From the NCBI GenBank assembly GCA_964497185.1, contig CAZCBX010000001.1:231519-295518 (forward strand): a DNA stretch of 64,000 nucleotides, given 5' to 3'. How positions within the stretch are numbered: the first letter of the stretch is position 1; each line of letters opens with the position of its first letter. Of the stretch, positions 51,431-61,255 are shown piece by piece. A program made the translations under genes and the position numbers. This stretch comes from CAZCBX01 sp964497185 (GTDB lineage Bacteria > Bdellovibrionota_G > JALEGL01 > JAGRMV01). Below the pieces are notes generated by a model. That model did no database searches, was not told where the DNA came from, and saw only the letters and a program-made list of their open reading frames with translations.

Positions 51431-51621
51431 GAATGGGTACTCCTTTAACAATCATTATTCTGACATGCCTGTTTGGTTGTATATATGTTTAAGACTCTTA
51501 ACCAAACAGTCTAAATCCTCAATCAAAACGGTTATATATGAACTTAACGCTGCGTGCAAGTGTGGCTTTCGAAAATTTCTTTTTCATGGCTTCCAAGCCA
51601 TGGCGATGGTAGGTGTGAAGC

Positions 51622-52086
51622 ATGAAAAGTCTTCAACAGCAATATGGTCCCAACGGGCATTGTTTTGGATGTGGTCCGAAAAACGACAAAGGGCTTCAGA
51701 TTGAGAGTTATGCGCAGGAGGACGGCAGCATTCAAGCAACTTTTTCTCCTCAGCCTCACCACGAAGCCTTTGATGGCGTGGTCAATGGTGGCATTGTGGG
51801 TGCGTTGATGGATTGCCACAGCAATTGGACCGCTGCCTATGGTTTAATGCAAGCACAAAAGCTTGAAGAGCTGCCATGGACGGTCACTGCTGAATTTCAT
51901 GTAAAGCTGTTGGCGCCAACACCATCGGATCAAACGCTTACACTCAAAGCATGGGTGACCGACATTCAAAAGCGAAAAGTATGGGTTCGCTGCGAGCTTT
52001 GGGCCCATGAATCCAAAGTTGCTACATGTGATGGCTTGTTTATGGCCGTGCGAGAGGATCATCCCGCGTACCGTCGCTGGCAGTAA
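51622..52086 (+). CDS. PaaI-like hotdog-fold thioesterase
   Basis: The 154-residue protein begins with HCFGCGPKNDKGL, the usual start of this PaaI subfamily, and contains the hotdog helix region VVNGGIVGALMDCHSN. It would hydrolyse acyl-CoA or acyl-ACP thioesters. It has no strict catalytic motif, as in most of the family. It stands alone between the ferredoxin and the opp genes. Confidence 0.82.
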   Translation: MKSLQQQYGPNGHCFGCGPKNDKGLQIESYAQEDGSIQATFSPQPHHEAFDGVVNGGIVGALMDCHSNWTAAYGLMQAQKLEELPWTVTAEFHVKLLAPTPSDQTLTLKAWVTDIQKRKVWVRCELWAHESKVATCDGLFMAVREDHPAYRRWQ

Positions 52087-52217
52087 CTTTTTTCAAGAAT
52101 TGCCCATAATCATTGCATATTGTTCATCAATGTGTTTAGAAATCAAAAGAAGCAATGGTTTGTATCACGAATTGTTCCATAGGATTTGCGTGATGCCGAT
52201 AAGAAGGGGGCGCTTTT

Positions 52218-54119
52218 GTGCGTAATCAATTTTTAGCTGTATGTTCACTGATATTGCTGGCCACGGCCTGCACCAAAAAAGACACCCATCCAGATTATTT
52301 TGGCAGTGTGATTCCAAAACATCCAGCAGATGAAATGTGGGTGGCGGCAGGGGGCGAACCTCAGTACATGGATCCCGCCCAGGTGGCCGATAGCGTGTCT
52401 CAGGCATTGACCGACTCGATATTTGTACGATTGACAGAAATTCACCCCATCACCCAAAAAGCCGTGCCGGATTACGCCACCGATTGGACCATCTCTGAGG
52501 ATGGTCGAGAGTATACTTTTTCTTTGCGCAAAGATGCAAAATGGTCGGATGGCGTGGCCATGACAGCTAAGGATGTAGAGTATTCATGGAAGCGTTTATT
52601 AAACCCCTCTACGGTGTCTACTTATTCTCAAATGGCCGACATCATTCAAAACGGCCGCGCTTATCGCACCAGCGCGCTGTGGATTGACGGTTTAACCAAG
52701 GTGGATGAAAGCACGGCAGGGCAAATTCAAGCCGCGCTTCGAAGCACGGTCAAAGATATTACGGTGGAGGTCGACCCCCAAAACAATTGGGCTTTTGTAT
52801 TCATTGAAGATGAGGTGGCGGCGTCCAAACAACAAAAAGAGCAAAATCTCATTCAAGCCATTGGTAAGAATTTTTTGGGTCAAGCCGTCACGGTGAAAAA
52901 AGCCACCAGTGAAGTGGTGCAAGCCAAAGCCAAAGATGACCACACATTTTGGGTCCGATTAAAATCTCCGGCTCCTTACTTTGCGGGCATGATCAGCTAC
53001 ATGGTATTTGCACCGGTGCCTGAGCATGCCATTGCTAAATTTGAGGCCCAAGGCAAGCCCGAACTATGGACACGCGCAGAAAACATTGTGGTCAGTGGTC
53101 CATTTAAATTGGTGGAAGAAGAATTTAAACAGTACAAAGTGTATAAGAAAAATCCGCTGTATTACGACGCCGATAAGGTTCGCTTGAACAAGGTGAAAGT
53201 TGTGTTCATCGAAACGGCACTGCCCGCCATGAACGCTTACAAAGTCGGTCAGCACGACTGGACCTCCAGTGAAAGTTATCCAAGTGAATTTGTGGATGAG
53301 ATGCGCAAGTACAAAGACACCTGGTTTATGCCCAAAACGGCCGTGTATTATTATCAAATCAACACCCAGCGCAAACCTTTTGACAATCCAAAAGTTCGCC
53401 AGGCGTTGAGTTTGGCCATCGATCGCCAATCGATTGTGGATAATATTCTAAAAATGGGCCAGGTGCCCACGCGCGATTTGGTAATGCAAGGCCTGGGTGG
53501 GTATGAAAGCATCAGCAGCGAATTGTACAATCCAGAAAAAGCCAAAAAACTTCTGGCTGAAGCAGGTTATCCCAATGGGAAAGGTTTCCCAAAGTTTACA
53601 GTCAAATTCAATACCCTTGAAGGGCACCGAAAAATTGCCACAGCCGTACAGGAAATGTGGCGAAAAACGCTGAACATCCCTGTTGAAATCACCAACATGG
53701 AATGGCGCACATTGATCGAAGATCAAAATGTGGGCAATTTTGACATCATGCGAATGGCTTGGGTTGCCGATTATATGGATCCACATACGTTTCTGAATAT
53801 TTTCTTATCGGACAGCACCAACAACCACAGCGGATGGGGCAGCGAAGAATTTGATCGCCTTGTTCATGCCTCTGATTTTGAGCGTGATGAAGCCAAAAGA
53901 ATGGCGCTTTTTCAAGAAGCGGAAAAAATCATCGCAGAAGAGCAGCCCATTCTTCCCATTTATTGGTACTCCGGCACCAAGTTGGTGAAACCCTACATCA
54001 AAGGTATGTGGCCAAGCTTGCAAGACAAATACAACTGGAAATACATGTGGATTGACGAGCGTTGGTACGATGGTGTGCCTGACGATCCCGATGCTGTTGA
54101 AAACAAACCATGGAAATAG
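52218..54119 (+). CDS. oppA: Oligopeptide-binding lipoprotein (first of two)
   Basis: The 633-residue protein starts with GTG, a lipobox LATAC (Cys18) and a short linker. The SBP_bac_5 fold follows, with KDAKWSDGVAMTAKDVEYSWKRL, VRQALSLAIDRQSI and YPNGKGFPKF. It is about 90 residues longer than typical OppA, owing to insertions around residues 150-240. It captures peptides in the periplasm for the permease encoded downstream. GGGGG upstream of GTG may be the ribosome site. Confidence 0.9.
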   Translation: MRNQFLAVCSLILLATACTKKDTHPDYFGSVIPKHPADEMWVAAGGEPQYMDPAQVADSVSQALTDSIFVRLTEIHPITQKAVPDYATDWTISEDGREYTFSLRKDAKWSDGVAMTAKDVEYSWKRLLNPSTVSTYSQMADIIQNGRAYRTSALWIDGLTKVDESTAGQIQAALRSTVKDITVEVDPQNNWAFVFIEDEVAASKQQKEQNLIQAIGKNFLGQAVTVKKATSEVVQAKAKDDHTFWVRLKSPAPYFAGMISYMVFAPVPEHAIAKFEAQGKPELWTRAENIVVSGPFKLVEEEFKQYKVYKKNPLYYDADKVRLNKVKVVFIETALPAMNAYKVGQHDWTSSESYPSEFVDEMRKYKDTWFMPKTAVYYYQINTQRKPFDNPKVRQALSLAIDRQSIVDNILKMGQVPTRDLVMQGLGGYESISSELYNPEKAKKLLAEAGYPNGKGFPKFTVKFNTLEGHRKIATAVQEMWRKTLNIPVEITNMEWRTLIEDQNVGNFDIMRMAWVADYMDPHTFLNIFLSDSTNNHSGWGSEEFDRLVHASDFERDEAKRMALFQEAEKIIAEEQPILPIYWYSGTKLVKPYIKGMWPSLQDKYNWKYMWIDERWYDGVPDDPDAVENKPWK

Positions 54120-54166
54120 GGCCTACAAGCCACGATTTTTATTTTAATCAAAGAAAGACATTAAAG

Positions 54167-56071
54167 ATGAAGAAAAATTTATGGCTGATTGGTTTTTGGG
54201 TATTGGCTTTGAGCACCCCAATGGCTTGCACAAAAAAACAAGACACCTCTACGCAAACTCAAGCGGGAGGAGAGTCATCGGTTTCATATTATGGAACCAC
54301 TAAGCCCAAGCACGGCCCCGATGAAATATGGGTGAACAACCGTGAAGAGCCGCAACACCTCGATCCCACCCTCGCCACGGGCGTGCCGGATGGCATTTTG
54401 GCCATGAACGCATTTGCTCGTCTGGTGCAAATTGATCCTCAAACTTCTAAGCCCATTGCCGATTTGGCGCAAAGCTGGGAAAGCATGAAAGAGGGCACGC
54501 AATTTGTCTTTACCATGCGCGAAGGACTGACTTGGTCTGACGGTCACCCTTTGACGGCTCATGATTTTGAATATTCGTGGAAACGCTTGATGGATCCCAA
54601 AACCGGTGCGCGATATGCAGGTTTGGCCTATACAGCCATTGACGGCGGGGAAGCATTTGCGCGTGGTGCAGTGGCCCTTAAAGGTTGGAAACAAAAACCC
54701 GATGTAACAGCCGTTGAAAGTTATCTGCAAGCGCAGCAAATGGCGTACGAAAAAGTGACGCAAAGTGCGCACCATGATGTGGTTTTTGTTTTTTTTGCCA
54801 ATGAAAACCGAGCAGCGCAACAAAAAGATTTTATCAAAGCAATCGCTGCCAATCCAATCAACGGGCAAACATTAACGCCGTCCATAGCCAATGCCGATAC
54901 GGTTGGGGTCAAAGCCTTAGACGCTCAAAAGTTGCAAGTGCAACTAGTAGGACCCTTGCCTTTTTTCGTCACGCTGGCTGAATTTTCATGTTTTGCAGCG
55001 GTGCCCAAGCATGTCATTGAAAAAGTCGCCAAAGCCCACAATGGAGATGAAACCCGCTGGACCAGTGTGGACAACATGGTGTGCAGCGGCGCGTACTGTT
55101 TGGCCGAAGAAAATTTTAAAGTAAACAAAATATACAAAAAGAATCCCCGCTATTGGGATGCAGCCTCTGTGAAAACACCCAAGATTGTAGTGAAAATGAT
55201 TGAAAAAGAAACAGCGGTGATGAACGCCTACAAAGTGGGCGAACTGGATGTTTTCGGTCCGCACCAAGTACCATCCGAGATGGTCGCTTCGGTATCCAAG
55301 TTTGATGATTATCATGACGATCCGTATCTTGGTATTTACTATTACATCGTCAATACGAAAGTTCAGCCCTTGGACGACCCAAGGGTGCGCGAAGCCTTGG
55401 CGTTGGCCATCGATCGAAAAAAATTAACAGACTATGTGCTGGGCGGTAGTTACAAACCCTACCATGGTTTTGTGCCCGATGGCCTGGCAGGGTATGAAAG
55501 CCGACAAAAAGAATTGTTCAATCCAGAAAAAGCACGAAAGCTTCTTGCTGAAGCAGGCTATCCCAATGGAGAAGGCATGCCGGTATTGAAATTTAAATAC
55601 GACACCAAAGAAATTCACCGATTGGTGGCTCAAGCTGTGCAGCAAATGTGGAAAGAAAATCTAAACGTCCAGTTTGAAATGGTCAATGTGGAATGGAAGA
55701 TATACTTGGATGATTTGAACAGTCACAATTTTGAATTAACGCGCTGGGGATGGATCGGAGATTTTTTAGATCCATTTACCTTTCATGAGTTAATGCTTTC
55801 AACCAGTGGCAACAATCACACCAATTGGAGTAGTTTGGAATACGATCGACTGGTCAATACCGCCAACCGCCAAGCTGATGCACAAAAAAGATTGGATATG
55901 CTGGCAGAAGCAGAGCAGATCGTTATGGACGCGCAGGCTGTGATTCCGATGTTTCTGTACACCAAAACGTATATGCACAAACCTTATGTAAAAGGTTTTT
56001 ATGCAGATTATCAAGATCACCATTTATGGAAGCACATGTACATTGAAACAAACGAACAACAGAAAAAATAG
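54167..56071 (+). CDS. oppA: Oligopeptide-binding lipoprotein (second of two)
   Basis: This 634-residue paralogue of the preceding gene has lipobox TPMAC and the same layout: EGLTWSDGHPLTAHDFEYSWKRL, VREALALAIDRKKL, YPNGEGMPVL. The N-terminal YYGTTKPKHGPDEIWV corresponds to YFGSVIPKHPADEMWV of the first copy, so they arose by tandem duplication but have diverged widely, suggesting different peptide specificity. ATG 54167 is preferred over a longer frame; AAGAAAG lies upstream. Permease genes follow. Confidence 0.9.
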   Translation: MKKNLWLIGFWVLALSTPMACTKKQDTSTQTQAGGESSVSYYGTTKPKHGPDEIWVNNREEPQHLDPTLATGVPDGILAMNAFARLVQIDPQTSKPIADLAQSWESMKEGTQFVFTMREGLTWSDGHPLTAHDFEYSWKRLMDPKTGARYAGLAYTAIDGGEAFARGAVALKGWKQKPDVTAVESYLQAQQMAYEKVTQSAHHDVVFVFFANENRAAQQKDFIKAIAANPINGQTLTPSIANADTVGVKALDAQKLQVQLVGPLPFFVTLAEFSCFAAVPKHVIEKVAKAHNGDETRWTSVDNMVCSGAYCLAEENFKVNKIYKKNPRYWDAASVKTPKIVVKMIEKETAVMNAYKVGELDVFGPHQVPSEMVASVSKFDDYHDDPYLGIYYYIVNTKVQPLDDPRVREALALAIDRKKLTDYVLGGSYKPYHGFVPDGLAGYESRQKELFNPEKARKLLAEAGYPNGEGMPVLKFKYDTKEIHRLVAQAVQQMWKENLNVQFEMVNVEWKIYLDDLNSHNFELTRWGWIGDFLDPFTFHELMLSTSGNNHTNWSSLEYDRLVNTANRQADAQKRLDMLAEAEQIVMDAQAVIPMFLYTKTYMHKPYVKGFYADYQDHHLWKHMYIETNEQQKK

Positions 56072-56141
56072 CCAGTTTGACATTCAAAACCGATTGCGAC
56101 ATAACTTGAACGTACACAAGCGTTAGGGGGCAAAAACGATT

Positions 56142-57059
56142 ATGGCACTATTTATCGCAAAACGCCTTGTGGGTATGTTGGTTACATTGCTGGTCATTGT
56201 CACGTTGTCTTTTTTTATGATGCGCTCTGCACCCGGGTCACCTTTTTCAGCCGAGCGTGATGTACCAGTTGAAGTCTTGCAAGCCCTCCAGGCCAAATAT
56301 GGTTTTGATAAACCACTGCATGAGCAGTATTTTCAATATTTGGGCAATCTGGCCAAAGGGGATTTGGGCCTGTCTATTAAATATACCAACCGCACCGTCA
56401 ATGAGATCATTAAAATTAGCTTACCCAAAACCATGATGATTGGCGGGTTGGCCTTGGCATTTGCCATATGTTTTGGCATGGGTGCGGGGATGATCGCGGC
56501 CGTCTTTCAAAATACAAAATGGGATTATTCGGTGATGTCCTTGGCCATGGTGGGTATTAGTGTTCCCGCTTTGGTATCGGGGCCATTGTTGATTCTCATA
56601 TTTGCGCTTGGTTTGGGTTGGTTTCCGACCAGTGGATGGGGATCTTTTAAGCATTTGATTTTACCCGCAATCACGCTCGGCAGTGGATATGCTGCTTACA
56701 TCGCCCGATTAACCCGTGGTGGCATGTTGGAAGTGATTCGATCCAATTACATACGAACTGCGCATGCCAAAGGGCTGTCGGAAAAAGTGGTGGTGTTAAA
56801 GCATGCGCTTAAAGGCGGTATTTTGCCTGTGGTTACATTTATGGGTCCTGCGGTGGCCGGCATCATGGTGGGTAGTGTGGTGGTGGAAAAGATTTTTAAC
56901 ACACCAGGCATGGGCCCTTATTTTGTAGATGCGGCTTTCAATCGAGACTACTTTTTATTGATGGGCGTGGTCATTGTATATGCCGTGTTTTTGTTGGTGC
57001 TCAATCTTTTGGTCGACATTGTGTATGGTTTTATTGATCCTAGAATCCGATATGAGTAG
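56142..57059 (+). CDS. oppB: Oligopeptide ABC transporter permease OppB
   Basis: The 305-residue inner-membrane permease has six predicted helices. The EAA loop that contacts the ATPases is YIRTAHAKGLSEKVVVLKHA (about 205-224). The start MALFIAKRLVGMLVTLLVIV is typical of OppB/DppB. It is followed three bases later by oppC. Confidence 0.95.
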   Translation: MALFIAKRLVGMLVTLLVIVTLSFFMMRSAPGSPFSAERDVPVEVLQALQAKYGFDKPLHEQYFQYLGNLAKGDLGLSIKYTNRTVNEIIKISLPKTMMIGGLALAFAICFGMGAGMIAAVFQNTKWDYSVMSLAMVGISVPALVSGPLLILIFALGLGWFPTSGWGSFKHLILPAITLGSGYAAYIARLTRGGMLEVIRSNYIRTAHAKGLSEKVVVLKHALKGGILPVVTFMGPAVAGIMVGSVVVEKIFNTPGMGPYFVDAAFNRDYFLLMGVVIVYAVFLLVLNLLVDIVYGFIDPRIRYE

Positions 57060-57062
57060 TCC

Positions 57063-58061
57063 ATGACCCATGTAGCCATCAAACAAGAGCCCGGCGATCG
57101 TCATCCTCCAGAGCAATATGTGGTGGAGGGCGTATCCTTATGGAAAGACGCATGGAAGCGCCTGAAAAAAAACAAAGCAGCCATGGTATCGGCGTACATT
57201 GTACTGTTTATGATTTTGATTTGTTTTTTTGGCCCCTTGATTTTAAGCAAAGGCTTTGGCTACGATTTTAGTACGCAAAACTTGGCTTATGGCGCCAAAC
57301 CGCCGAGCTTGGCCCATCCATTCGGAACGGATTATTTCGGGCGGGATTTATTAACCCGAACATTGGTGGGCGGCAGCATCAGTTTAATGGTTGGTTTAAT
57401 CGCGGCCACGGTGGCAGCTTTGGTGGGGACAGTGTACGGCTCGGTTTCTGGATACTTTGGCGGCAGAGTCGATAATTTTATGATGCGCGTGGTGGATGTT
57501 TTGTATGCGGTGCCTTATATGTTTTTGGTGATCATTTTGGTGACCACCATCGAAGATGTTGAGATTGGTGCTTTTTTTAAACCATTCAATCAGCTATCCG
57601 AAATGCTGATGGGTTTAGAAATTTTTGAGGGGCGTCTAATTTTATTGTTTGTGGCGTTGGGCTTTGTGGGTTGGCTGACCACAGCAAGAATTGTTCGAGG
57701 TCAGATTTTAAGCTTAAAAGAAAAAGAGTTTGTTGAAGCTGCCCGTAGCATGGGCGTGGCACATCACAATATTATTTTTCGCCACTTGATTCCCAATACT
57801 TTGGGCACCATCGTTGTCTATTTTACGCTTACGGTTCCTTCCATGATCATGCAGGAGGCATTTTTGTCTTTTATTGGTTTGGGCATTCAGCCTCCCAATC
57901 CAAGCTTGGGATCGCTGATCAATGAGGGTGCCAATCAAATGCAACTGAGCTGGTGGAGTTTGGTGTTTCCAGGGTTGTTTCTCGCAATACTTTTATACTG
58001 TTTAAATTTTATCGGGGATGGCCTTCGCGATGCGCTAGACCCTAAGCAGAAGAAAGATTGA
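57063..58061 (+). CDS. oppC: Oligopeptide ABC transporter permease OppC
   Basis: The 332-residue permease has an N-terminal cytoplasmic extension (about 1-35) as OppC proteins do. The EAA loop is FVEAARSMGVAHHNIIFRHL, and HPFGTDYFGRDLLTRTL is the conserved OppC/DppC sequence. Its stop codon shares one base with the oppD start (TGATG). Confidence 0.95.
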   Translation: MTHVAIKQEPGDRHPPEQYVVEGVSLWKDAWKRLKKNKAAMVSAYIVLFMILICFFGPLILSKGFGYDFSTQNLAYGAKPPSLAHPFGTDYFGRDLLTRTLVGGSISLMVGLIAATVAALVGTVYGSVSGYFGGRVDNFMMRVVDVLYAVPYMFLVIILVTTIEDVEIGAFFKPFNQLSEMLMGLEIFEGRLILLFVALGFVGWLTTARIVRGQILSLKEKEFVEAARSMGVAHHNIIFRHLIPNTLGTIVVYFTLTVPSMIMQEAFLSFIGLGIQPPNPSLGSLINEGANQMQLSWWSLVFPGLFLAILLYCLNFIGDGLRDALDPKQKKD

Positions 58062-59035
58062 TGAATATGTCTCTGTTGCAAGTCAAAGATCTTCGCACTT
58101 ATTTTCGCATGGATGACGCCATCGTCAAAGCCGTCGATGGTGTTGATTTAGACATTCGAAAAGGAGAAATTGTCGGCATTGTGGGGGAAAGCGGCAGTGG
58201 CAAATCGGTGACATGTTTGTCGATTATGAAGCTCATCCCATCTCCACCTGGATATCATCCCACCGGATCCATTTTATTCAACGGCGAAGATCTCATGCAG
58301 TCGAATAAAAAAAGAATGCGCGCCATCCGAGGCAATCAAATATCCATGATTTTTCAGGATCCCATGAGTTCCCTCAACCCTTTTTTAACCGTGGAAACAC
58401 AGCTGTGTGAAGTGCTTGAACTTCATGAAAATAAAACGCGGCGGCAAGCGCGCACCAAAGCCATTGATATATTGGAACGTGTGGGCATCCCCAATGCAGA
58501 AGGTAGAATTGGACAATACCCGCATCAATTTTCTGGAGGCATGCGCCAACGGGTGATGATTGCGATGGGTCTATTGTGTAAACCCGAGCTGTTGATTGCC
58601 GATGAACCCACAACTGCATTGGACGTGACCATTCAGGCTCAAATTCTGGAGTTGATGAAAGAATTAAATCACGACTATGGCACAAGCATTATTATGATCA
58701 CGCATGATTTGGGCGTGGTCGCGGGCATGGCACAGCGTATTGTCGTAATGTACGGTGGAAACGTGGTGGAAAAAGCCCCCACCGACCAGCTTTTTTCCGA
58801 TCCAAAACATCCATACACGCGGGCGCTTTTGCAAGGCATTCCCCGTTTGGATATGGCAAAACAGGATCAGCTCAAACCCATTCCTGGCCTTCCGCCGGAT
58901 TTATCGGATTTGCCCAGCGGCTGTCATTTTCATCCGCGTTGTCCAGAAGTCATCGACAAGTGCAAAGTCCATTACCCCGATACGGTGGAAATTTCAGAGC
59001 AGCGAACAGCAGCCTGTTGGAGGGTGGAAACATGA
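58061..59035 (+). CDS. oppD: Oligopeptide ABC transporter ATPase OppD
   Basis: The 324-residue ATPase has Walker A GESGSGKS, signature FSGGMRQRV, Walker B LLIADEPTTALDVT and switch His THDLG. The C-terminal Cys-rich extension with FHPRCPE is the oligopeptide-transporter domain. I choose ATG 58061 over TTG 58058. It overlaps oppF by ATGA. Confidence 0.95.
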   Translation: MNMSLLQVKDLRTYFRMDDAIVKAVDGVDLDIRKGEIVGIVGESGSGKSVTCLSIMKLIPSPPGYHPTGSILFNGEDLMQSNKKRMRAIRGNQISMIFQDPMSSLNPFLTVETQLCEVLELHENKTRRQARTKAIDILERVGIPNAEGRIGQYPHQFSGGMRQRVMIAMGLLCKPELLIADEPTTALDVTIQAQILELMKELNHDYGTSIIMITHDLGVVAGMAQRIVVMYGGNVVEKAPTDQLFSDPKHPYTRALLQGIPRLDMAKQDQLKPIPGLPPDLSDLPSGCHFHPRCPEVIDKCKVHYPDTVEISEQRTAACWRVET

Positions 59036-60042
59036 CAGAACCCATCTTGCAGGTGCGGGATTTAAAAATGCATTTTCCCGTCAAACAAAGCGGCAATCCG
59101 TTTGCCAAGCCCACCCCACTCAAAGCGGTTGATGGTGTGAATTTGGATGTATATCCAGGTGAAACCATTGGCTTGGTGGGTGAAAGCGGATGTGGAAAAT
59201 CCACGTTGGGTCGAACCATTATGCAGTTGTACAAACCCACCGCGGGTGAAGTGTGGTTTGAAGGTCAAAAGGTTCAGCATGGCGATCGAGAGACTTTGAC
59301 CAATCTGCGACAAAACATGCAAATGATTTTTCAAGACCCTTTTTCGAGTTTAAACCCTCGGATGACTGTCGAAGACATCGTGTCGGAGCCGCTGCGAACC
59401 TACAATATTTTAAAGGGCAAAGAACTACGCCATAAAGTACAAGAATTGCTTGAGCGTGTGGGGATGAATCCACGGTACATTCGTCGATACCCGCATGAGT
59501 TTTCAGGCGGCCAATGTCAACGAATTGGCATTGCCCGTGCTTTGGCCATTAATCCAAAGGTGATCATTGCCGATGAACCCATCAGTGCGCTGGATGTATC
59601 CATTCAAGCACAAATTCTTAATTTGATGGAAAAGCTTCAAGAAGAGATGGGCTTAACCTACATTTTTATTGCGCATGATTTGGCAGCCGTTCGTCACATT
59701 TCGGATCGAATCGCGGTGATGTACCTGGGGCGCATTGTTGAAATTGCCCAGGGCGAAACCATCATGAAGGCGCCAAAACATCCCTATACTCAAGCGTTGA
59801 TTTCAGCCGTTCCCATTCCCAATCCCGAATTGGAACGCAAACGCGAGCGCATCGTGTTACAGGGAGATGTACCCAGCGCTCTTAAGCCCCCCCAAGGTTG
59901 CACCTTTCATACGCGATGTTTTAAAATGCAAGAGGATTGCAAAATCAATCCCCCACAGCTCGAAACCATCGAAGCGAATCACGAAGTATCTTGTTTTTAT
60001 CCTGGCTCCGCCATCGAAAAAGACATTCTACCCACCGTATAA
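59032..60042 (+). CDS. oppF: Oligopeptide ABC transporter ATPase OppF
   Basis: The 336-residue second ATPase has Walker A GESGCGKST, signature FSGGQCQRI, Walker B IIADEPISALDVSI and switch AHDLA. The Cys-containing tail includes FHTRCFKM. ATG 59032 with GGAGG upstream is chosen; a frame extending into oppD is a shadow. It completes oppA-oppA-oppB-oppC-oppD-oppF. Confidence 0.95.
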   Translation: MTEPILQVRDLKMHFPVKQSGNPFAKPTPLKAVDGVNLDVYPGETIGLVGESGCGKSTLGRTIMQLYKPTAGEVWFEGQKVQHGDRETLTNLRQNMQMIFQDPFSSLNPRMTVEDIVSEPLRTYNILKGKELRHKVQELLERVGMNPRYIRRYPHEFSGGQCQRIGIARALAINPKVIIADEPISALDVSIQAQILNLMEKLQEEMGLTYIFIAHDLAAVRHISDRIAVMYLGRIVEIAQGETIMKAPKHPYTQALISAVPIPNPELERKRERIVLQGDVPSALKPPQGCTFHTRCFKMQEDCKINPPQLETIEANHEVSCFYPGSAIEKDILPTV

Positions 60043-60057
60043 AAAACAGCGCTACTA

Positions 60058-60066
60058 TGATATAAT
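60058..60066 (+). promoter_or_regulatory. Extended -10 promoter with near-leaderless transcript
   Basis: TGATATAAT matches the extended -10 consensus exactly (TG-n-TATAAT). The ATG of the metal-cluster gene follows nine bases after it at 60076, so transcription would start at or near the start codon. No -35 element is visible. Confidence 0.65.
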
Positions 60067-60075
60067 CATAAGAGC

Positions 60076-60480
60076 ATGCGACTTTTTAAACATACAATGA
60101 TTCTATTGTTCTTGGTGAACTTTGCGGTTTCCAGCACGGCAAACGCGCTTATATCGGCTTGTGACTGCGCCCAGAAAGAAAAGCACGCAACCATGGATCA
60201 TGGTAAAGCTGATCATGCTTCTTCCAAAATGCCATGCCATGAAGCAGAACATGATGAAGGAGCCAAAAATCATGCTGAGATGGACCCTGCTGCTGATCAA
60301 ATGGCAGATGATGCCGGGTGCATGTGCGGACAGTGTTTAATTACAAATGCCATGGTGTTAAGTAACGCTGCTGGCTTTAAACATTTATTGCGTATGAATG
60401 CATTGGATTCATCGATCGACGATTTTTTAAGATCCATTCCACCTTTTAAAATCGACTACCCACCCCAACAAATCTCCTAA
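60076..60480 (+). CDS. Small exported Cys/His/Met-rich protein (CopL-like), metal binding
   Basis: The 134-residue protein has a signal peptide (about 1-24), then a region rich in His, Cys, Met and Asp: Cys29, Cys31, Cys54 and CMCGQC at 82-87, with several His (e.g. KHATMDHGKADHASSKMPCH). This resembles the CopL/DUF2946-type small proteins of copper-resistance loci. The predicted function is metal binding or sensing in the periplasm, not enzymatic. It starts the metal cluster and has its own extended -10 promoter. Confidence 0.7.
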   Translation: MRLFKHTMILLFLVNFAVSSTANALISACDCAQKEKHATMDHGKADHASSKMPCHEAEHDEGAKNHAEMDPAADQMADDAGCMCGQCLITNAMVLSNAAGFKHLLRMNALDSSIDDFLRSIPPFKIDYPPQQIS

Positions 60481-60562
60481 AGTTTTTGCGCTTATTGTGT
60501 GATTGCACAAAAGCGTCCTGAGCGTTTAATCACGTTTAGCAATAACTTTAATTAGGAGATTT

Positions 60563-61213
60563 ATGATGAAATTACATTACGTTTTTGCATTTTGTTTGCT
60601 TGCCTTGGCGCTGGCAAGCAAGGTTCAAGCAAGGCCCGTATCCTATGCCCGTGGCTGGACCGTGATGCAAAAAAACGATTTTAATTCAAGCTCATTGCAT
60701 GTGCATTATTCACCCACCGCTATATATTCCATTGGGTATAGAGGCGAATACTTTAAAGATGAACACTGGCAATGGCATGGTGTGCAATTGAATTATTTGC
60801 TTAACCGCTGGAATAAGCAAGGTTCTCAGGCCAACATATACCTGAAAACCGGGCTGGGTGCTGCATACAGTGACCAGCAACCATTTCAGGGAAAAACAGC
60901 GCTGGGTGGGTTCATTGGACTAGCCGCTGATTGGGAAACGCGTAGATATTTTGTTTCTTATGAAAACCGATATGTATATGCGCAGCCCATCGAGGACTTG
61001 TTTAATCAAAAAGCCCGTGTGGGATTTGCGCCGTACATTGGTGATTATGGGGCACTTCATACGTGGCTGATGCTTCAAGTGGAACATAACCCCATGCAGA
61101 CAAATAAAATGACCTACACACCCTTGGTACGTTTTTTTAAAGGCGCATATCTTGTAGAGGCAGGCATCAATCACCGAGGTGAAATGCTCTTTAACTGGAT
61201 TGTTCGTTTTTAA
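60563..61213 (+). CDS. Outer-membrane beta-barrel-like protein
   Basis: The 216-residue protein has a signal peptide (about 1-23, VQA) and alternating amphipathic strands rich in Tyr, Trp and Gly (IYSIGYRGEYF, GVQLNYLLNRW, YFVSYENRYVY). It ends in NWIVRF, a typical outer-membrane C-terminal Phe signature. AGGAG precedes the first ATG. In this cluster it could be an outer-membrane channel or surface protein for metal handling; no homologous family is recognised by eye. Confidence 0.6.
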   Translation: MMKLHYVFAFCLLALALASKVQARPVSYARGWTVMQKNDFNSSSLHVHYSPTAIYSIGYRGEYFKDEHWQWHGVQLNYLLNRWNKQGSQANIYLKTGLGAAYSDQQPFQGKTALGGFIGLAADWETRRYFVSYENRYVYAQPIEDLFNQKARVGFAPYIGDYGALHTWLMLQVEHNPMQTNKMTYTPLVRFFKGAYLVEAGINHRGEMLFNWIVRF

Positions 61214-61255
61214 GTCAACGTCATGAATCAACATCAACAAAAAAGGAATACATAT

